Shown: positions 28,893 through 38,338 of the stretch, one piece after another | Layout: the number at the start of each line of letters is the position of its first letter | Position numbering within the stretch: position 1 is the first letter of the stretch | NCBI GenBank assembly: GCA_963793095.1 | Contig: CAWBYY010000002.1 | Coordinates: 1,116,001 to 1,180,000, forward strand | Length of the DNA: 64,000 nucleotides | Direction of reading: 5' to 3' | Origin: CAVWDI01 sp963793095 | Lineage (GTDB): Bacteria; Chloroflexota; Anaerolineae; Anaerolineales; UBA4823 | The notes under the pieces: model-generated | Databases searched by the model: none | Told to the model about the DNA's origin: nothing | Seen by the model: only the letters and a program-made list of their open reading frames with translations | Translations under genes and position numbers: made by a program

Positions 28893-29531
28893 ATGGCTAA
28901 GTATCGAGGCCCCGTATGCAAATTATGTCGACGTGAGGGAGAGAAGTTGTTCCTCAAGGGTGAACGATGTTTCACCCAAAAATGCGCTTTCGAAAGACGC
29001 GCTTACCCACCTGGTCAGCACGGCAAGAGTGCCCAGTTCAGGCGCAGGCGCGATTCGGATTACAACCGGCAGTTGCGTGCCAAACAAAAAGCCCGTCGAG
29101 TTTATGGTGTTTTGGAAAAACAATTCCGGCGATATCATGAAGTTTCACTTGAAAGAAGAGGACTCACCGGATTGAATTTGCTCCAAATTCTGGAAACTCG
29201 CCTTGATAATGTTGTCTACCGTTTAGGTTTTGCAGACAGTCGAAAACAAGCCAGACTTCTGGTAACACACGGGCATTTCTCGGTAAATGGTCGCCGTACG
29301 GATGTCCCCAGCATGCTGGTTGCAGAGGGGGATATCATTTCAGTGAGAGACGGCTCGCGCAAACGAACTTATTTTAAGGGGTTACCAGAGATTTCTGAAG
29401 AAAAGAACGTTCCGGCATGGCTGAGCAGAGATTTAAATGTATTGTCTGGAACTTTGATTCGTTTACCTGAAAGGTCGGAGATTGATGGAAACCTGAACGA
29501 GCAGTTGATAGTTGAATATTATTCACGATAG
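28893..29531 (+). CDS. rpsD: 30S ribosomal protein S4, zinc-binding form
   Basis: S4, 212 residues, starts 30S assembly and often regulates the alpha operon. The N-terminus has the zinc cysteines (CKLC at residues 9-12, then CFTQKC), marking the C+ form. The S4 RNA-binding domain (LETRLDNVVYRLGFADSRKQ ARLLVTHGHF) is complete. Start ATG at 28893 follows AAGGAAG. Confidence 0.95.
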   Translation: MAKYRGPVCKLCRREGEKLFLKGERCFTQKCAFERRAYPPGQHGKSAQFRRRRDSDYNRQLRAKQKARRVYGVLEKQFRRYHEVSLERRGLTGLNLLQILETRLDNVVYRLGFADSRKQARLLVTHGHFSVNGRRTDVPSMLVAEGDIISVRDGSRKRTYFKGLPEISEEKNVPAWLSRDLNVLSGTLIRLPERSEIDGNLNEQLIVEYYSR

Positions 29532-29601
29532 ACGAAGGATTATTGTCTTTTTATTCGACCATATCAAGTAAATTATGCAGTCAATGGGGATGAGGTGAAC
29601 C

Positions 29602-30576
29602 GTGATAGGTTTAACGAATATGGTCACGCCGAAGATTGAGCGTGAGGCTGAATCAAGAAACTATGGAAAATTCAGGATAAGCCCCTTAGAAAGAGGTTAT
29701 GGTGTAACCTTGGGTAACACCCTTAGACGTGTATTATTGTCTTCCCTGGAAGGAGCTGCAATCACTTCTATTCGTATTGCGGATGTACAACATGAATTCA
29801 GCGATATCCCTGGAGTTAGAGAGGATGTAATCCGGGTGATGCTCCAGGTAAAGCAGTTAAGAATAAAACTACATGATGTCGAAAGCTCACAATTGCATCT
29901 GGAGGTGAGGGGCAGTGGTGTTGTAACTGCTGGCGACATAATTTCACCTCCCGAGGTTGAGATTATGAACCCGGATTTATATCTTTTTACCGTAGATGAT
30001 GATAATTCCCATATTGAAATCGAGATGAACGTTGAACGTGGTCGTGGATATTCGCCTGTTGATGACCGTATAGGGAGGTTGCCTATAGGTGAACTGCCGG
30101 TGGACGCGATTTACAGCCCGGTAAAAAGAGTAAATTGGGAAGTTGGCTATGCACGCGTGGGTCAAAGTACGAATTATGACAGCCTGGTTGTTGAAGTCTG
30201 GACAGATGGGACGATTGGCCCCGAGGACGCATTAGCATCGAGCGCAAAAATAATTATTGAGCACCTTCGTCATCTTGCCGGTATTAGCGAAGATTCGCTG
30301 ACTGCGATGACATTGGAAGAGGAAGAAGCCAGCCGTTTGACAAGTGAAATGATTGAAACTCCCATTGAAAACCTGGATTTATCCGTAAGGGTGTTCAATT
30401 CACTTAAACGTACAGGAATTACTACCGTTGGTGAAGTACTTGAGTTACTTGAAAAAGGTGATGAGGCAGTAATGTCGATCCGTAATTTCGGTGAAAAAAG
30501 CCTCCACGAATTACGACACAAGATGAAAGAAAAAGGTTATCTTGAAGATGAAGAAGAGATCGAGGAGGAACTGTAA
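29602..30576 (+). CDS. rpoA: RNA polymerase alpha subunit
   Basis: The 324-residue alpha subunit dimerises to seed core polymerase. The N-terminal domain has EPLERGYGVTLGNTLRRVLL-like SPLERGYGVTLGNTLRR, and the C-terminal domain (LDLSVRVFNSLKRTGITTVG ... SIRNFGEKSLHELRHKM) binds UP elements and activators. I chose the GTG at 29602, which has GATGAGGTGA just before it; the ATG at 29620 in frame is the alternative. It follows rpsD as in most alpha operons. Confidence 0.95.
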   Translation: MIGLTNMVTPKIEREAESRNYGKFRISPLERGYGVTLGNTLRRVLLSSLEGAAITSIRIADVQHEFSDIPGVREDVIRVMLQVKQLRIKLHDVESSQLHLEVRGSGVVTAGDIISPPEVEIMNPDLYLFTVDDDNSHIEIEMNVERGRGYSPVDDRIGRLPIGELPVDAIYSPVKRVNWEVGYARVGQSTNYDSLVVEVWTDGTIGPEDALASSAKIIIEHLRHLAGISEDSLTAMTLEEEEASRLTSEMIETPIENLDLSVRVFNSLKRTGITTVGEVLELLEKGDEAVMSIRNFGEKSLHELRHKMKEKGYLEDEEEIEEEL

Positions 30577-30581
30577 CGATT

Positions 30582-30959
30582 ATGCGACACCGGGTTGCTG
30601 GTAAAAGATTAAATCGAGACACGGATTCGCGCAAAGCATTACGGCGAAACCTGATAAAACAACTTTTCGAACATGAAAGAATTAAAACCACCCGCTCCAA
30701 GGCAATTGCTGTGAGAGGTGAAGCAGAGAAGTTAATCACTTTAGCTAAAAATGGGAACAGTGCTGGCGAAATTGAAATGGTGAATGCAAGGAGAAAAGCC
30801 GCCGCAGAATTAAGTGATCCTGAAGCAGTGAAAAGGTTATTTGATGAAATTGCGCCTCGTTTTGAAAACAGGCAAGGTGGTTACACCAGAATTATTAAAC
30901 TGGGACCCCGGCAAGGTGATGCAGCCGAAATGGCGCTGCTTGAACTTATTGAGGATTAA
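30582..30959 (+). CDS. rplQ: 50S ribosomal protein L17
   Basis: L17, 125 residues: MRHRVAGKRLNRDTDSRKAL and the downstream RRNLIKQLFEHERIKTTRSK are standard, ending GDAAEMALLELIE. It starts 5 bases after rpoA. Confidence 0.95.
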   Translation: MRHRVAGKRLNRDTDSRKALRRNLIKQLFEHERIKTTRSKAIAVRGEAEKLITLAKNGNSAGEIEMVNARRKAAAELSDPEAVKRLFDEIAPRFENRQGGYTRIIKLGPRQGDAAEMALLELIED

Positions 30960-30991
30960 TCGATAGCTGTTAACGCTGGTTGGCTGCTATC

Positions 30992-31735
30992 ATGGCACAT
31001 TACAAATCTATAATTGCGTACGACGGAACGAACTATTGCGGTTTTCAACGCCAGTCTCCAGAATCAAATCTCCGCACAGTCCAGTCGGAAATCGAAACCA
31101 GATTGCAACAGCTGGGCTGGACAGAAGATTCCATTTTGGCCGCTGGCAGGACTGATACTGGAGTACATGCTTCCGGGCAGGTGATCACCTTTAATCTTGA
31201 CTGGAAACATACAAATCAAGAATTGACAGCAGCCATCAACTCTGGGCTACCCAACGAAATATCCATACAGTCTATTGAAGAGGTCGCCAATAATTTTCAC
31301 CCCAGGTTTGATGCAGTTTCGAGACGTTACAATTACTGCATTTATATACAACCGGTTCGTGATCCACTGCGAGATCGATTTGCCTGGAAAGTCTGGCCAG
31401 AAGTCGATGATGATATGATGAATAAAGCAGCCAGAAGTTTAATTGGAAACCATGATTTCAGGAATTTTGGTAAACCTCACAAAACAGGCGGATCAACCAG
31501 ACGGAGTGTTATTCAATCGGAATGGAAAAGGTATGCCGACAATCTGGTATACGAAGTTGAAGCAAACGCATTTTTGTATCACATGGTCAGGAGAATGGTG
31601 AAACTGCTTGTTGCAGTAGGTAATAATCGATTAAATGTCGAGAGCATTAAGGAATTCTTGACTTCAAAAGAAAATACAATCCCTCAGGGAATTGCACCGC
31701 CAAACGGATTAATTTTGGTCGAAGTAATATATTGA
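30992..31735 (+). CDS. truA: tRNA pseudouridine(38-40) synthase TruA
   Basis: The 247-residue enzyme converts uridines 38-40 of tRNA anticodon stems to pseudouridine. The catalytic Asp lies in AGRTDTGVHASGQ, and YNYCIYIQ and FLYHMVRRMVKLLVAVG are family motifs. I prefer the ATG at 30992 (MAHYKSIIAYDGTNYCGFQ) to the TTG at 30980. Following rplQ is its common place. Confidence 0.93.
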   Translation: MAHYKSIIAYDGTNYCGFQRQSPESNLRTVQSEIETRLQQLGWTEDSILAAGRTDTGVHASGQVITFNLDWKHTNQELTAAINSGLPNEISIQSIEEVANNFHPRFDAVSRRYNYCIYIQPVRDPLRDRFAWKVWPEVDDDMMNKAARSLIGNHDFRNFGKPHKTGGSTRRSVIQSEWKRYADNLVYEVEANAFLYHMVRRMVKLLVAVGNNRLNVESIKEFLTSKENTIPQGIAPPNGLILVEVIY

Positions 31736-31828
31736 ACGAAATATTAATTGATGATAAATAGACAACCATACTGATGAAAGAAATTCAATCAGCTTGAAAT
31801 TATTTTTAGTTGGCATAAATATGGAGTA

Positions 31829-32275
31829 ATGCGCGTGTATAAGACATACTTTCCAAAATCAAAGGAACTTTCCCATGACTGGGTTCTGGTCGATGCAGAA
31901 GATCAAACCCTGGGACGATTGGCATCGGAAATAACCAGGATTCTCCTGGGAAAAAACAAACCGACTTACACACCTGGGGTTGATACTGGTGACTACGTGA
32001 TAATCATAAACTGTGAGAAATTAACTGTTACGGGCAACAAACTGGAAGAGAAAATGTATTATCGTCACTCTCTTTACCCTGGGGGTTTAAAAGAGATAAA
32101 TCTGCGTGATCAATTAACCAAACACCCAGACAGAGTGATCAGGAGTGCAGTTTGGGGTATGCTTCCAAAGAATAAAATGGGGCGTAAACTTGTCCGAAAG
32201 CTGAAAATTTACGCTGGTCCTGATCATCCACACGGTGCTCAAAAACCAAAGCAGATTATTCTAAATAAGGAGTAA
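31829..32275 (+). CDS. rplM: 50S ribosomal protein L13
   Basis: L13, 148 residues, is an early assembly protein. WVLVDAEDQTLGRLASEITR, KMYYRHSLYPGGLKE and the ending HPHGAQKP are diagnostic. GGAG just ahead of the ATG at 31829 supports the start. It pairs with rpsI 3 bases downstream. Confidence 0.95.
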   Translation: MRVYKTYFPKSKELSHDWVLVDAEDQTLGRLASEITRILLGKNKPTYTPGVDTGDYVIIINCEKLTVTGNKLEEKMYYRHSLYPGGLKEINLRDQLTKHPDRVIRSAVWGMLPKNKMGRKLVRKLKIYAGPDHPHGAQKPKQIILNKE

Positions 32276-32278
32276 TTT

Positions 32279-32674
32279 ATGGCAGTTCAGTATTATGAGG
32301 GAATTGGCAGACGGAAGGAGTGTACTGCCCGGGTCCGTTTGATGAAAGGTTCCGGTCAATTTATGGTCAACGGAAAATCCGTGGAAGATTATTTTACTCG
32401 ACTGGGTGATTTCCATGGGATTATGAAGCCGCTGGATGTAACTGGAGAGAATTCAAAATCACTGGATATTTCAGTTATAGCAAAAGGCGGTGGAGTCACC
32501 GGCCAATCAGAAGCTGTTAAGTTAGGTATAGCCAGGGCTTTAGTGATTATGAATCCAGACTATAAGCCTGCTCTTCGGGAAAGCGGCTTGTTGACACGTG
32601 ATTCGCGTGTGAAGGAACGGAAAAAGCCTGGGTTGAAGCGCGCCCGCAAGGCCCCTACTTATACTAAACGTTAA
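32279..32674 (+). CDS. rpsI: 30S ribosomal protein S9
   Basis: S9, 131 residues, reaches the P-site tRNA with its C-terminal tail. YYEGIGRRKECTARVRL, KGGGVTGQSEAVKLGIARAL and the end RARKAPTYTKR are typical. Last gene of the ribosomal block. Confidence 0.95.
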   Translation: MAVQYYEGIGRRKECTARVRLMKGSGQFMVNGKSVEDYFTRLGDFHGIMKPLDVTGENSKSLDISVIAKGGGVTGQSEAVKLGIARALVIMNPDYKPALRESGLLTRDSRVKERKKPGLKRARKAPTYTKR

Positions 32675-32768
32675 AAAAGAATTCGAAGAAAAATCGCGTG
32701 GAATCTGGCGGTAGTTTAAAAATACTGCTGTTGGATGATACGCTTTTTCTTTTAAATTGAAGAATAAT

Positions 32769-34239
32769 ATGGTCGAAAGATTTTCACCTTTAATAACTTT
32801 AATAGGGCTTGGACCTGGTGATCCGGGTCTTCTAACAAAAGCGGCCTGGGATGTGTTAAACAATGCTGAGGTGATTTACGTTCGTACTGTTAAACACCCG
32901 GTTATCGATAGCCTCCCATCCCAACTTGAGGTTAAATCGTTTGATCATTTTTATAATGCCGCTGAGACATTCGATGAAGTGTATCAACAGATCGTGGAGC
33001 AGGTATTAAATTTAGCATACCAGCCTGGTGGGATTATTTATGCTGTGCCTGGACACCCTTTTGTTGCTGAAGCGACCACAATTGAAATTTCAAGGCGTGC
33101 AAGAGAATTGGATATACCTGTAAAAGTGATTGAAGGATTGAGTTTTATTGATTCTGTTTTCAGTCAATTAAGAATTGATCCTTTGCCAAAAACAACCATA
33201 ATTGATTCGCTTGAACTTGCTTCCAACCAAATCCCAAATTTCTCTCCTAATATTGGGGCTGTCATCGCCCAGATTCATTCAAAAGCGGTTGCCTCAGATG
33301 TTAAGCTAACATTGCTGGCGAATTACCCGGATGAACACCAAGTGAAATTGATCCATTCTGCGGGAACCTCCCGAGCGCAAGTGGAAAGCCTGAAACTGTT
33401 TGAAATCGATCGCAGCCCTCACATTGGTCTATTGACTGCTTTATATGTACCGCCAATAGATGATAAATATTCGTTCGAAGATTTTATTGAAGTAATCGCT
33501 CGTTTGAGAGCGCCTGATGGATGCCCTTGGGATAGAAAGCAAACCCATAAAACACTTCGGCCTTATCTCCTGGAGGAGGCGTATGAAGTTCTGGCGTCAA
33601 TTGATTCTGAAAATCCAGAAGACATCCGCGAGGAATTCGGCGACTTATTGTTGCAAATCATTCTGCATGCCCAGATAGCTTCGGAATCGGGTGAATTTTC
33701 AATAAGAGATGTGCTGTATGATATTAATAAAAAGATTGTGGGGCGTCATCCACACGTTTTTGCTGGATTGGATATTCATGATGAACACGGCGTTTTATCC
33801 AACTGGGAGAGAATCAAGGCGGTTGAACGAAGTAAAAACGGGGAGGCTGAAATCCAGCCTGCTTGATGGTGTGGCAGCAGCACTTCCTGCATTGATTCAA
33901 GCTGACCAGTACCAAAAGCGAGCAGCTCACGTTGGTTTTGATTGGCCGGATATTGAGGGCGTTGTTGAGAAATTAATGGAAGAACTCCAGGAAGTGCTAA
34001 CGGAGCAGGATCACCAAAACTTGTCGAAAGAAATGGGGGATTTGTTATTCGCTGTTGCTAATCTCGCTCGATGGTTTGACATTGACCCTGAAAGCGCCCT
34101 CAGGGAATCAAACGGGCGATTTAGAGATCGATTTTTTTTTATAGAAAAAACCGCCAGATTGAATAGAAAAATGATTGATCAGTTATCATTGGAGGAGATG
34201 GAGGAATTATGGCAGGAGGCAAAGAAATTTATCAAATAA
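32769..34239 (+). CDS. Tetrapyrrole methylase-MazG nucleotide pyrophosphohydrolase fusion, YabN type (one frameshift)
   Basis: About 489 residues when restored. Residues 1-220 form a SAM-dependent tetrapyrrole-methylase-like domain (ITLIGLGPGDPGLLTKAA; VPGHPFVAEAT). The second part is MazG: RAPDGCPWDRKQTHKTLRPY, then LLEEAYEVLASI and EEFGDLLLQIILHAQ carry the acidic metal ligands, and a second MazG repeat (EELQEVLTEQDHQNLSKEMG, DLLFAVANLARW) follows. MazG proteins hydrolyse NTPs, including damaged ones, to NMP and pyrophosphate; fusions of this kind are known from Firmicutes YabN. The frame breaks near 33840-33850, where one extra base leads to a stop at 33866; KSSLLDGVAAALPAL continues in the next frame. 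Start ATG at 32769 is chosen over the TTG at 32757. Confidence 0.88.
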
Positions 34240-34288
34240 CCCCAAATTTACTCCTCCTGGTGATATGTCGGAAAAGTATCAACCCAAA

Positions 34289-34702
34289 TTAATTCTCTTT
34301 ATTATCTTGAAATAGAAAGAAACCATAAAACGATAGAAAAACAAATAAAAGCGCAATCAGTATCCAACCTGCGATTTTCTGCCACACCAATACTTGTTGG
34401 GATAACCCAACAATAAAAAATACCAGAAAGCCAATGAACAATGAAAAATTTATTCCCTTGATTGATTGGACTGATAGCTCTGGTAATGCGCTGCGAATTG
34501 CCCAAAGCAAGAGACCACACAGAAAAATACCTCCGCCGGACAGCCTTATAAATGCTGCAATATTCCAGTATGCCAATACATCCATTTCTTCGATTTCAGC
34601 AATCTGAAATAATGCCATAATCAATGGCGCATAGATGCAGAATGCTATACCTAAGGCGATGAAGATAAGAGCGTTTATCAGAATCAATCTTTGAAATGTC
34701 AC
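34289..34702 (-). CDS. Small membrane protein, unknown function
   Basis: This 137-residue protein is almost all membrane: four hydrophobic helices at about residues 7-30, 50-70, 85-103 and 110-130, with short charged loops. It begins MTFQRLILINALIFIALGIA. I do not recognise a family and see no catalytic motif. It is convergent with the MazG fusion and divergent from the metallo-hydrolase gene. Confidence 0.6.
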   Translation of the reverse strand: MTFQRLILINALIFIALGIAFCIYAPLIMALFQIAEIEEMDVLAYWNIAAFIRLSGGGIFLCGLLLWAIRSALPELSVQSIKGINFSLFIGFLVFFIVGLSQQVLVWQKIAGWILIALLFVFLSFYGFFLFQDNKEN

Positions 34703-34755
34703 GGTTGCCCATCCATTTTTCGACAGATGGCAGATAGTTTATCACAAGTGACCAA

Positions 34756-34773
34756 CCCGGTTTTCGAACCGGG
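34756..34773. promoter_or_regulatory. TTCG-tetraloop hairpin in a divergent intergenic region
   Basis: CCCGGTT (34756-34762) and AACCGGG (34767-34773) pair perfectly around TTCG, giving a very stable UUCG-type hairpin in RNA. It lies between the divergent membrane protein and hydrolase genes. A second, weaker repeat CCATC/GATGG lies just to the left (about 34710-34731). No T-run follows, so a terminator is doubtful; role unknown. Confidence 0.45.
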
Positions 34774-34835
34774 GATACCTAGAAGTTGAAAGTTAATAAT
34801 TAATGGATACAAACGGTAATTCGAAGGAGAGACAA

Positions 34836-35468
34836 TTGAGGATATTTACTTACACTGTTGGACCGGTTCAATCTAATGCGTATTTAGCTGCGGATCTGGA
34901 TTCCGGTACTGCAGTGGTAATCGATCCGGGATGGGATGGAGAGCTGCTACTGTCAGATGCGAAAAAATTGGGTGTGAGAATCAGTGAAGTCTGGTTAACC
35001 CATGCTCATTTTGACCATATAGGAGGCCTGGCAGCGCTTGCCAACGGTCTTTCGTCTGCCCCGAATATTGCACTACATCCTGATGATCAGGCATTATATA
35101 ACCTGCAGGGCGGCGCGCCGCTCTTTGGGATGAAGATTGATACTCCACCTATACCCAGTATGGTTCTTTTCCATGGTCAAAAGCTGACTTTAGGTGAATC
35201 TACCTTTGAAGTAAGACACACTCCTGGTCACACTAAAGGACATGTTGTATTCTACTGCGAGAAGGAGGCAGTTGCGTTTGTAGGGGATGTAATCTTCTTG
35301 GGTAGTATCGGAAGAACCGATTTGCCTGGAGGGGATTATTCGACTTTAATTGAAAGCATTAATACTCAAATTCTGACAATGAGCGATCAAACCCGCTTGC
35401 TTACCGGTCACGGACCGGAGACTAGTGTGGGGTATGAAAGAGTTAACAACCCCTTTCTGTTAAATTAA
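34836..35468 (+). CDS. Metallo-beta-lactamase fold hydrolase, glyoxalase II-like
   Basis: The protein (about 211 residues from the chosen start) belongs to the small MBL-fold hydrolases related to glyoxalase II and YcbL. The metal site motif THAHFDHIGG (HxHxDH), the later His in HTPGHTKGH, the Asp in FVGDVIF and the last His in LLTGHGPET are all there. The substrate is probably a thioester such as S-lactoylglutathione or a related thiol adduct, but this is not certain. The TTG at 34836 has GGAG at 34826-34829 and matches the family start RIFTYTVGPVQSNAYL; an ATG at 34803 in frame lacks a ribosome site and would add 11 residues. Confidence 0.82.
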   Translation: MRIFTYTVGPVQSNAYLAADLDSGTAVVIDPGWDGELLLSDAKKLGVRISEVWLTHAHFDHIGGLAALANGLSSAPNIALHPDDQALYNLQGGAPLFGMKIDTPPIPSMVLFHGQKLTLGESTFEVRHTPGHTKGHVVFYCEKEAVAFVGDVIFLGSIGRTDLPGGDYSTLIESINTQILTMSDQTRLLTGHGPETSVGYERVNNPFLLN

Positions 35469-35473
35469 CCAAG

Positions 35474-37019
35474 TTATTTTGCGAAATCTATGGCCCTTGT
35501 TTCGCGGATCACAGTTACCTTTATTTGTCCGGGATACTGCATTGTGTCTTCTATACTCTTGGCAACCTCCCGGGCCATTCGGATAGCTTCGAGGTCATCG
35601 ATATCCTCTGGGCGGACAAATATTCTGACCTCGCGACCGGCTTGAAGCGCATAGCTTTGAATTACACCTTTTTGTGTGTTGGCTATTTCTTCTAGTGAGC
35701 GTATCCGTTTCAGGTACTGTTCCAGGCTTTCACGCCTTGCTCCAGGTCTTGCGCCAGAGATTGCGTCAGCGGTTTCAACTATGGCCGCTTCAATCGATTC
35801 TTGTTCAACTTCGTGATGGTGTGATGCAATGGCATTTGTAATTTTATCTGAAAGCCCATATCGTTTGGCAAGCTCAGCGCCTAATTGTGCATGGGTACCT
35901 TCGACATTGAGATCGATTGCTTTACCTAGATCGTGAAGCAATCCCGCGGTTCTCGCTAACTCAACATCTGCATCGATTTCAGCGGCGATAGCAGCAGCAA
36001 GCTTGGATGTCTCAACCGCATGGGCAAGTTGATTTTGACCATATGAAGTTCTGAATTTCAGTCGGCCCAATGTCTTTACAAGTTCAGTATCAGTTGAATA
36101 CCAACGCCTCGTATACGGCTTGTTCACCTGCTTCAATAATCGCTTTGTCAACTTCTTTCTCTTCCTTTTTAAGGACTTTCTCGATATGTGCAGGGTGAAT
36201 TCGTCCGTCCTGAATCAACTTGTCCAATGCTCGTTTAGCAATTTCTCGACGAACTGGATCAAATGAGGAAATTGTTACAGCTTCCGGGGTGTCATCGACG
36301 ATTACATCCACTCCTGCAGCCTGTTCGAATGCGTGAATATTTCTCCCATTCCTTCCGATGATCCGACCTTTCATTTCATCTGATGGAATTTCAACAACAG
36401 ATGTTGTAATTTCTGAAACATGCTCAGAGGCCACTCTTTGCATTGCAGTTGTAATTATCTTGCGGGCCCGGGTTTCCCCTTCTTCTTTAGCCTGAAATTC
36501 TATTTGACGGATAATTTTTGCCATATCAGCACGTGAATTCATTTTCGACATCTGCAAGCAGCAAAGCTCGTGCTTCTTGATGGTTAGATTTGAAATCCTT
36601 TGCAATTCCTCTAGTTCTTGTGCATGTAATTTTTCTATCTCGTTCGACCCGTCTATCCAGAACACTCTGACGTTTATTCAAGGTTCGCTTCTCGTTTCTC
36701 GAGCCGTTCGACTCGGTTATCAAGTTCCTCCCGCCTTTTTTGTAGACGATCTTCTTCTTTACTTAGTTCTTTCTTCTGCGGTCTACTTCGGTCTCCGCTT
36801 TTTGAAGGACTTCAAGTGCCTGATCTCGGGCCTGTATTTCGACCAATCTTGCTTTTTCTCTGGCGTCATCAAGCGTTCGTTCGGCTTTATCCTTTCAGTC
36901 TCTTATTGTTCTTTTTCAACCTGGTTTTGTTTGTAGAAAGTATCCAACTACCATTCCGATAAACAAAGATACTGGTAGGAGTATCAGGAATATCCCAAAA
37001 AGCAATACTTGTTATTCAT
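35474..37019 (-). CDS. rny: Ribonuclease Y, full length but broken by many frameshifts
   Basis: RNase Y is the membrane-anchored endonuclease that begins mRNA decay. All its parts can be read on the minus strand, in changing frames: an N-terminal membrane helix near 36950-37005 (FGIFLILLPVSLFIGMVVGY), a coiled coil (KAERTLDDAREKARLVEIQA; LQKRREELDNRVERLEKREA; NKRQSVLDRRV), the KH domain (SDEMKGRIIGRNGRNIHAFE) and the HD domain (AGLLHDLGKAIDLNVEGTH) up to the standard end VTVIRETRAIDFAK. At least seven indels are needed: one near 36105 between KH and HD parts, two flanking QEARALLLADVENE near 36540-36590, and several in the coiled coil at 36640-36920. The conserved protein in every segment suggests sequence errors, not decay. 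Confidence 0.85.
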
Positions 37020-37079
37020 AATGTCTGCCTCATTCTCATAAATTTTGTGTTTCAAAAATACGTTCATCCCATGTCCTCT

Positions 37080-37674
37080 TTATGGTATGGGCGCAAATTT
37101 CGTAAGTAAATCCTCTTCGTGGAGAGGTAATCCAAGCATTTTCTTCCTGAACAAATCCCCAATTTCAGTCTTGTATTTGTTGACTTGTTTGGATGCAGCC
37201 CTATAAGCCAGTGCGAGTTCATCTATATCATCCAGAGCGAATTGAATGTATTTGGTTGAATTCCCGGCGCTAAGTTCATAAGTAGTGCCCTTCTACTGCG
37301 TGGACGAAATTCGAATTTCGGTTTTCAATCCAATCCTTCGCAAATTTATAATCATCAATTAACCCAATTGTTATTCAAGTTTGTCAATGGTACTATGGAT
37401 GGTGTTCAGGAATATGAATTTTTTTCTAATTTTCTGCTTACTTCTCTTTTGTACGAGGTTGGTAACTTAAAAAATTTATAGCGATTTGATAGGCAATTTC
37501 AAATTCATCTTTTGATTAACAGCGAGTAATTTTTTCGTCAGTAATATATTGACCAACCTCTAACCAGGCGCCACAATTCTAGATAGCCCAAATGCAAATT
37601 CTGCCATCCAAAAAAACATTCACCCGGTTTGGATTTTGTTTTTGGATTTTTAGTTTAGTTATTTTGGATTCCAT
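37080..37674 (-). CDS. recX: Regulatory protein RecX, broken by frameshifts and stops
   Basis: RecX binds and limits RecA filaments. Read on the minus strand from ATG at 37672-37674, the segments are KITKLKIQKQNPNRVNVFLD, then AWLEVGQYITDEKITR, then FEIAYQIAINFLSYQPRTK and REVSRKLEKN, FLNTIHSTIDKLE, IGLIDDYKFAKDWIENRNSN, GTTYELSAGNSTKYIQFALD, and finally LAYRAASKQVNKYKTEIGD with FRKKMLGLPLHEEDLLTKF before TAA at 37080-37082. This is the three-helix-bundle RecX plan of about 190-200 residues, but it needs roughly six frame changes or stop corrections. It begins 11 bases after the unknown protein upstream and ends 60 bases before rny. Identification rests on my recall of the motif pattern (NRVNVFLDG, FLSYxPRT, GxIDDxxFAxxWIExR). 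Confidence 0.7.
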
Positions 37675-37685
37675 TTCTTTCCATG

Positions 37686-38265
37686 TTAAAAAAAACCGTA
37701 TGCCTGATACTGCTGGCCACGGCTGATCTTAACTGCTATTTGCGTTTTATTCGATTGTTCGGTGAATGAATTTCTCAGGAAACCTGACGAAACCTTTAAT
37801 TCAAGATATCTGGAAAAATGTGGATAAGTTTCATCAATCCGAACGGAACTTTTCCCTGTTCGTTGATTTTTGTATCAGTTTTTAATGTCCATTGCACTCG
37901 GACTTTGTCAATTTTGTTATCCTCTGGTAATCCAGATATTCACCATCAAATGAAATGTTATCGTGGATGAGTTCTATTCCACCGAATTCGCAAATTTTCT
38001 TATTGAAAGATACCAATAAGATTACTACTAAACCAGCCATGACCGTGCACGGAATTGAAAAATCAAATCCTGCACTCTGAGAATGATTTACGCTGCTTAA
38101 TTTAATCTGATCGGAAATGGAGTTTCAGATTTAAAAAAGAACTGATCCAATTCCGATTGATTATTTTCAGCGCATCAAAATGTAAAAGTGCTGTTCTTAC
38201 TCTCAGTAAACCTGTTAGATTTCTTCTTTCCTAATTTCTCGGAGTATATCTTGCTTGTTATGCAA
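37686..38265 (-). CDS. Unknown protein with one membrane helix, broken by frameshifts
   Basis: Upstream of recX on the minus strand, a chain of open segments in changing frames reads LLRVRTALLHFDALKIINRN, WISSFLNLKLHFRSD, a hydrophobic helix VMAGLVVILLVSFNKK, then GGIELIHDNISFDGEYLDYQ, KVRVQWTLKTDTKINEQGKV, PFGLMKLIHIFPDIL and SGFLRNSFTEQSNKTQIAVK with an end at 37686-37688. Together this would be a protein of about 190 residues with a short cytoplasmic N-terminus, one membrane helix and an outside domain. I do not recognise a family. At least four indels are needed and the exact start is not clear. It is the likely first gene of a recX-rny operon. Confidence 0.45.
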
Positions 38266-38308
38266 ATTTTTTAAAATTTTTTGATAAATTCACCAATTAT
38301 TCCCGTTT

Positions 38309-38338
38309 ATTATACATGATTTCCTGAAAAAAGGACAA
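38309..38338 (-). promoter_or_regulatory. Minus-strand promoter for the unknown gene-recX-rny group
   Basis: On the minus strand TTGTCC (38338-38333) and a perfect TATAAT (38314-38309) are 18 bases apart. Transcription would start near 38302, just ahead of the first reading frame of this group. Confidence 0.6.

Noticed and set aside
31794..31821. TTGAAA and TAAATA as a promoter before rplM
   Set aside because: The spacing is 16, the -10 is poor and the start would be at the rplM codon itself, leaving no room for a ribosome site.
36577..36936. A plus-strand frame of 119 codons rich in Phe, Ser and Cys
   Set aside because: It is the reverse of the broken RNase Y coiled coil, whose motifs are clear on the minus strand.
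37020..38300. A long non-coding or RNA-gene region
   Set aside because: At first it looks empty of frames, but piecewise minus-strand translation gives RecX and another protein.
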